Shown: one piece after another, positions 58,072-61,397 of the stretch
Numbering within the stretch: position 1 is the stretch's first letter
Layout of the letters: each line of letters starts with the position of its first letter
DNA from: a virus
DNA length: 61,397 bases
Reading direction: 5' to 3' (one strand)
Virus record (IMG/VR): IMGVR_UViG_3300017971_000306
Coordinates: 1 to 61,397 of that record
Made by a program: the position numbers and the translations under genes
Notes under the pieces: model-generated
What the model saw: only the letters and a program-made list of their open reading frames with translations
Databases searched by the model: none
What the model was told of the DNA's origin: nothing

Positions 58072-58672
58072 CATCACGGATCACCCCAGCCGCAAGCCTG
58101 TTCTCAAACGTGCGTGGGGTTGGGTTTTTCTTCCGCTTGCCGTCTGGAGGCCGATCAAACACCCCGGGCACAATACCCTCCCAAGGCTCCCAGACAATCC
58201 GGGTGCACCAAGGGCCTTTGATCTTCCAAGGGAGTTGATTCACAAATCGCATCACCCAGAGCCGAGCAACGCCGATGGGATACTTGAGCCCGAGATAGCT
58301 GGTGAGGAACAGATCATTGACGGCCTGCCGCTCCTGTGGGGTGGTGTCCTCCTCCGGGACCCGCCAAACCCGGACCTGACAGGGGTCCTCGGCCTTGTTC
58401 ATCTCGGCCTCATATTTGGGGATGGAGGTCAGGGTGGACCTCGGCTGAATAGCCTCCCCAATACAGAGATCCCCGGGGGCAATGGGCCAGTCCTTGTCCA
58501 GCAGATCCTGCTCAGCCAGAAAGGCCAGAGCCTCACCTGTAGCCCGGACAATCTTGCCGTCATGGTTTGTGTAGGACCCGATTATGCCCCGGATCACCCT
58601 GCTGTACGTGTGATATGCTCGCACAGCCACTATATCCCCGAGCATGAGGGATTGGAGATCAAAGAGCAACAT
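58031..58672 (-). CDS. YiiX/permuted NlpC-P60-like hydrolase (lysis candidate)
   Basis: 213 aa; ATG 58672 overlaps the previous stop with GGAGAAAGAG upstream. LMLGDIVAVRAYHTYSRVI, NHDGKIV and GDLCIGEAI followed late by WCTRIVWEPW fit the permuted NlpC/P60 (YiiX) layout with His early and Cys late. This may be the cell-wall hydrolase: it is in the late transcript beside membrane proteins. The catalytic pair should be checked by profile. Confidence 0.55.
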   Translation of the reverse strand: MLLFDLQSLMLGDIVAVRAYHTYSRVIRGIIGSYTNHDGKIVRATGEALAFLAEQDLLDKDWPIAPGDLCIGEAIQPRSTLTSIPKYEAEMNKAEDPCQVRVWRVPEEDTTPQERQAVNDLFLTSYLGLKYPIGVARLWVMRFVNQLPWKIKGPWCTRIVWEPWEGIVPGVFDRPPDGKRKKNPTPRTFENRLAAGVIRDVTPGVIVSKAPRP

Positions 58673-58944
58673 CACTCTTTCTCCACTTTGCGGAGGCCTT
58701 CCGGGATGAACTGTTCCAGATACTTGTCCATTTCCTGTCTAGCCAGCCCGACAGCCTGCTTTTCTGTCTCCCTGTTCTTCTCGGCCTGATCGGAGTTGTC
58801 TTCAGCCTTCTGTATGGCCTCCTCGATCTTGGCCACCTCGGGATCATCCTTGTGCTCCCAAGCGGCTACCCTCAGAGCGGCCCTGCGCACCTCCACAAAC
58901 TCCCGCTCCTGAGTGACACGCTTCTTTTTGTCCGGTGTCCTCAT
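58672..58944 (-). CDS. Small charged helical protein (90 aa)
   Basis: ATG 58944 overlaps the previous stop (ATGA) with AAGGAGAAATTGAA upstream. Entirely polar helix, no membrane segment. Lies in the lysis-candidate cluster. Unknown. Confidence 0.6.
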   Translation of the reverse strand: MRTPDKKKRVTQEREFVEVRRAALRVAAWEHKDDPEVAKIEEAIQKAEDNSDQAEKNRETEKQAVGLARQEMDKYLEQFIPEGLRKVEKE

Positions 58945-59225
58945 TTCAATTTCTCCTTGATGTATTTGATGTCATCGTGCATCATCTCCTGCTTGATGCT
59001 CACACGCCCGATATCAGCCTTCACCTCTCCCATCTCCTCAGCGTGTTGCTTCTGGATTTGAGAGATGGTTGTGGTGTTCTCCTGAATCCGCTGATCATGA
59101 TTCACGAGGGTGCCGGCACTCATCTTCACCGTTGCCAATACACCGCCAGCGGCCAACGCAACCGCCAGTAACCAAAGCACCAATTTGAGTGCTACACCAT
59201 TCCCATTTCTTTCCTTGCCTGCCAT
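58941..59225 (-). CDS. Membrane-anchored coiled-coil protein (94 aa), possible inner-membrane spanin or holin-like
   Basis: ATG 59225 with CGGGAGGGGGAA upstream. One N-terminal transmembrane segment (about 12-33) then a coiled coil to the C-terminus, the topology of i-spanins and of XhlA-like proteins. Its neighbour upstream is a lipoprotein, so an i-spanin/o-spanin pair is plausible. Confidence 0.5.
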   Translation of the reverse strand: MAGKERNGNGVALKLVLWLLAVALAAGGVLATVKMSAGTLVNHDQRIQENTTTISQIQKQHAEEMGEVKADIGRVSIKQEMMHDDIKYIKEKLK

Positions 59226-59240
59226 TTCCCCCTCCCGTGT

Positions 59241-59624
59241 TTATGGCCTTACAACCTCTGGCCGCACAATCAGCGGCTCCTGTGTCACAACTGTAGGATC
59301 TTTTGCGGCCCCTTCCGCCAGAGCGTGGCCGACATAAGTGGCTCCAAAGATCGTGCCCAATCGGGCCGCACCATCAACCAGCGTGGCCAGTGTCGAGGGG
59401 TCCCGGGGATAGATGGAAAGCGGGGTCAGCTGGTTGGACACGGTGAAGTTCAGGTTTGTACCCTTGAATGTGATCTCCGTGGCCCCAGTCACGGACATGG
59501 TATCATACACCCGCTCCTGCTCATAGTAGGCAAGCGCCATCTTTGTCGGGTCCACCTTCCCTCCAATGCTTGCGCATCCGGAGGCAATCAGCCCGAGGAC
59601 CAACGCCAATACTACCTTTTTCAT
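59241..59624 (-). CDS. Lipoprotein (127 aa), possible outer-membrane spanin
   Basis: ATG 59624 is chosen for GGAGAGGACATC upstream. Signal peptide MKKVVLALVLGLIASGC with a lipobox (ASGC) and Ala at +2, consistent with outer-membrane sorting in Gram-negatives. The mature part is longer than classic o-spanins, so another envelope role is possible. Confidence 0.65.
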   Translation of the reverse strand: MKKVVLALVLGLIASGCASIGGKVDPTKMALAYYEQERVYDTMSVTGATEITFKGTNLNFTVSNQLTPLSIYPRDPSTLATLVDGAARLGTIFGATYVGHALAEGAAKDPTVVTQEPLIVRPEVVRP

Positions 59625-59638
59625 GATGTCCTCTCCTT

Positions 59639-60541
59639 TCATTTCAGTGCGCTCAGGATCTCCTTCACGCTATGATTCCGACAGGCTTCATCGTGGGGGC
59701 AACTCCATGGCTGTTGCGTCCCATCCCTGTCAAACAGAAAGCTATTGGGCCTGTGGCACTCCGGGTCCGGACACTCCTTCATCCGGAGGTTGGTGTGTTG
59801 CTTGTAGCCCAGCCGCTCCGGGCTTGTCCCGGCCCAGCACACCACGGCCTTCTTTCCCATTGCCGCCGCCACGTGCTGAAACATACTGTCGATGAGCAAA
59901 AACTTGGCCCCGTGCTCCAACAGAGACATGGACAGCCTCATCGGATAGGACACCTGCTCAGTCCCATCCAGAGGCCTTTGTGTAGCGGCCCGGAGGTGAA
60001 GCACATGATACTTCTTTTTCATCTTGTCCACAACCTCCTGAGTGATGTCGTGCGGGAGGTCCCGGATGAACATCTTGGGTTGGGGCTTGTTGGGCTGTGG
60101 GGGCATGCCTCCCTGATTCTGGATCAGGAACACAGGCTTTTTCTTCTGCTTGATGAATTGCTCGGCATCCTTGCGCTCCCGGGAGGTCAGGTGGATGTCA
60201 GGGACCGGATTGTCAAACGGGACCCCGAGTTGCTCACACCAGACATCCGTGAGGTGCCTGTTATCATTGATGTAATCGTTGTGATGGTAGGGCTCTGTCT
60301 TGAGCACGATAGCCTTGCCCCGGCCAATGTAATCATCGTACATGTACGAGGTGTTGTTGAAGCTGTAGGCCCTATACACGTTGGGGTTGTTCTGAAACAC
60401 GTCCGGATAGCCGCACACGATTATGAGCCGCTTGTCCGGATACTTGGCTTTGATTCCCCGGATGGGCACGGTGGACATGATGTTCTTTCCGATCCCGCCA
60501 TCCACCACAAACAACACATTCTCAGCTTTCTTCTCGTTCAT
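59639..60541 (-). CDS. GT9-like glycosyltransferase (heptosyltransferase fold)
   Basis: 300 aa; ATG 60541 has AGAGGAGAGAAG upstream. VLFVVDGGIGKNIMSTVPI matches the N-terminal GxGG-type loop of GT9 enzymes, and SMFQHVAAAMGKKAVVCWAG the nucleotide-sugar-binding C-terminal region. A His/Cys-rich end (CPDPECHRP, CPHDEACRN) may bind metal. It may modify host LPS or virion glycans. Confidence 0.7.
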   Translation of the reverse strand: MNEKKAENVLFVVDGGIGKNIMSTVPIRGIKAKYPDKRLIIVCGYPDVFQNNPNVYRAYSFNNTSYMYDDYIGRGKAIVLKTEPYHHNDYINDNRHLTDVWCEQLGVPFDNPVPDIHLTSRERKDAEQFIKQKKKPVFLIQNQGGMPPQPNKPQPKMFIRDLPHDITQEVVDKMKKKYHVLHLRAATQRPLDGTEQVSYPMRLSMSLLEHGAKFLLIDSMFQHVAAAMGKKAVVCWAGTSPERLGYKQHTNLRMKECPDPECHRPNSFLFDRDGTQQPWSCPHDEACRNHSVKEILSALK

Positions 60542-60567
60542 CTTCTCTCTCCTCTGGTTAGGTGTTA

Positions 60568-60590
60568 GCCGGGGCCTGATTAGCCCCGGC
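60568..60590. other. GC hairpin between glycosyltransferase and Cys-rich gene
   Basis: GCCGGGGC/GCCCCGGC 8-bp stem with loop CTGATTA. No T-run on the minus strand, so attenuation or mRNA stabilisation rather than clear termination. Confidence 0.6.
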
Positions 60591-60601
60591 CCTTTCATTG
60601 T

Positions 60602-61397
60602 TTATGAAGCACTCACGAACAGGCCGTTGCAGAAGCAGAAGTTGCACCCTGAATCGGTGAAACTACATGACCCACTGATGCCCGTTCCGTTGATGTTGAA
60701 GCCCTGCCAGCTGTTCCCGAAACAGAAGCAACCATAGTCTATGCAGATATTGTCGCCGCTACCGTCAAAGCAGAACTTTGAACTTCCATCGGAAAAACTG
60801 CCACCACCGCAAAGGAACATATCCCCTTGATTACACACAGAACAGCCCGCTGGCGATTCTATGTACCCGCTCTGTAAGCACCACGCACTTGCCCCCACGG
60901 GGTTGCCCCCAACATAAAGGTTGCCCACGCACAGGGCCTGCGCTGAGTAATCATAGCAGAAGCAACTATCGCTCGAAAGTATGCACCCGCAGAAGCAACT
61001 GTGCTGGAAACACATGACGCAATTCATATCGGTCACGCAGATGTATCCACTGCCCGTATCGTACCATGGGCTTGCGCCGCCCGCACTCCCCGGGATCCAT
61101 CCCCCGCTTGAGCTACAATACACGAGAGCACATCCATCAGTTTCGCTTTCGTGGCATAGGCTCGTGGTGTGCAAACTCCCGCAATAGATCGGAGCGCACA
61201 TGTATGAGCTGGCGCATACCGCTGGGGCACACACCTCCGATGAGGCCAGTAGGCAGGAAGTGGAACAGATACATCCCTGAGCGCACATGCCATTCCCGGC
61301 CCACACTATGCAACCGCCGTCAACAGGCTCGATACACCCACCCCCGCTACTGTTACACCACACGGTAGCAGGAGGGCTTCCGGCTACCCAATTGCCC
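60602..61397 (-). CDS. Cysteine-rich virion protein, N-terminus outside window
   Basis: The frame is open from the right edge (GNWVAGSPPATVW...) to a stop at 60602, at least 264 residues, 35 of them Cys. Cys recurs as CFC, CGC, CxC and single residues in Gly/Ser/Asp-rich beta-like repeats (SCFCGC, SCFCYDYS, GCFCFGN, GCNFCFCNG). No heme CxxCH set. Codon use looks normal and both other minus frames are closed. Possibly a disulfide-rich or metal-binding tail fibre/beta-solenoid. Confidence 0.65.
   Translation of the reverse strand, partial: GNWVAGSPPATVWCNSSGGGCIEPVDGGCIVWAGNGMCAQGCICSTSCLLASSEVCAPAVCASSYMCAPIYCGSLHTTSLCHESETDGCALVYCSSSGGWIPGSAGGASPWYDTGSGYICVTDMNCVMCFQHSCFCGCILSSDSCFCYDYSAQALCVGNLYVGGNPVGASAWCLQSGYIESPAGCSVCNQGDMFLCGGGSFSDGSSKFCFDGSGDNICIDYGCFCFGNSWQGFNINGTGISGSCSFTDSGCNFCFCNGLFVSAS

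Noticed and set aside
57831-58238. 135-codon plus-strand frame after SbcC C-half
   Set aside because: Overlaps the well-supported 64-aa membrane gene and the minus-strand hydrolase; no ribosome site of its own.
60423-61368. Plus-strand frames opposite the GT9 and Cys-rich genes
   Set aside because: No ribosome sites, and the minus strand carries recognisable proteins and a coupled gene order.
1-61397. CRISPR arrays, insertion sequences, integrase and attachment sites
   Set aside because: None seen: no regular spaced repeats, transposase or recombinase genes.

Overview
The window is a stretch of a tailed double-stranded DNA phage genome, fairly GC-rich and densely packed, with most genes joined by ATGA/TGATG overlaps. 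A tape-measure protein, a lambda-type tail tube and a frameshifted tail-assembly chaperone point to a long non-contractile tail (siphovirus morphotype). A lipoprotein signal peptide, a possible inner/outer-membrane spanin-like pair and a GT9-type glycosyltransferase suggest a Gram-negative host, but the host cannot be named. No integrase, excisionase, repressor, tRNA or CRISPR array is seen, so a virulent lifestyle is the simplest reading.

Layout. (1) 21945 leftward to 1, minus strand: terS, an 80-aa gene, terL, two small proteins, portal, a 1230-aa MuF-type polyprotein, capsid maturation protein, decoration and major capsid proteins, a glycosyltransferase-like and a sulfotransferase-like gene, head-tail connectors, tail tube, G/GT chaperone, tape measure, and a tail gene cut by the window edge. 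(2) 21946-22794: AT-rich divergent control region. (3) 22795-58071, plus strand: a run of small early genes sharing an AGGAGTACAGAC leader, a sigma-like factor, then replication, recombination and repair: SNF2 helicase, TopoVI-A-like protein, primase, initiator/loader candidate, DnaB-like helicase, clamp, clamp loader, UDG-exonuclease fusion, split family-A polymerase, SSB, RecA/UvsX, 5'-3' exonuclease, RuvC-like resolvase, and SbcD with SbcC split into two genes. Embedded at 36032-40003 is a cassette of a DUF362 protein and two radical-SAM enzymes, with a DUF2156/GNAT-like protein downstream. (4) 58031-61397, minus strand: lysis candidates, GT9 glycosyltransferase and a cysteine-rich protein that runs off the right edge. 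Because region 1 runs off the left end and region 4 enters from the right on the same strand, the two are probably one late operon of a circularly permuted genome, with an unseen piece between the window ends.

How it works together. The early region would be transcribed rightward and the structural/lysis genes leftward from the divergent region. A repeated promoter-like element (CATAGCAGGAT-N12-TGTATAATA) at 30131, 35264, 47912 and, weakly, 49262 subdivides the replication region; the sigma-like protein at 27118 is a candidate reader. The phage brings almost a full replisome. Other unusual points are the MuF-kinase-ADP-ribosyltransferase polyprotein, intergenic hairpins that carry the anti-Shine-Dalgarno sequence in the loop, and repeated N-terminal MPRTK tags on unrelated early and structural proteins.

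All assignments come from reading the sequence and from memory of protein families; no search was run.
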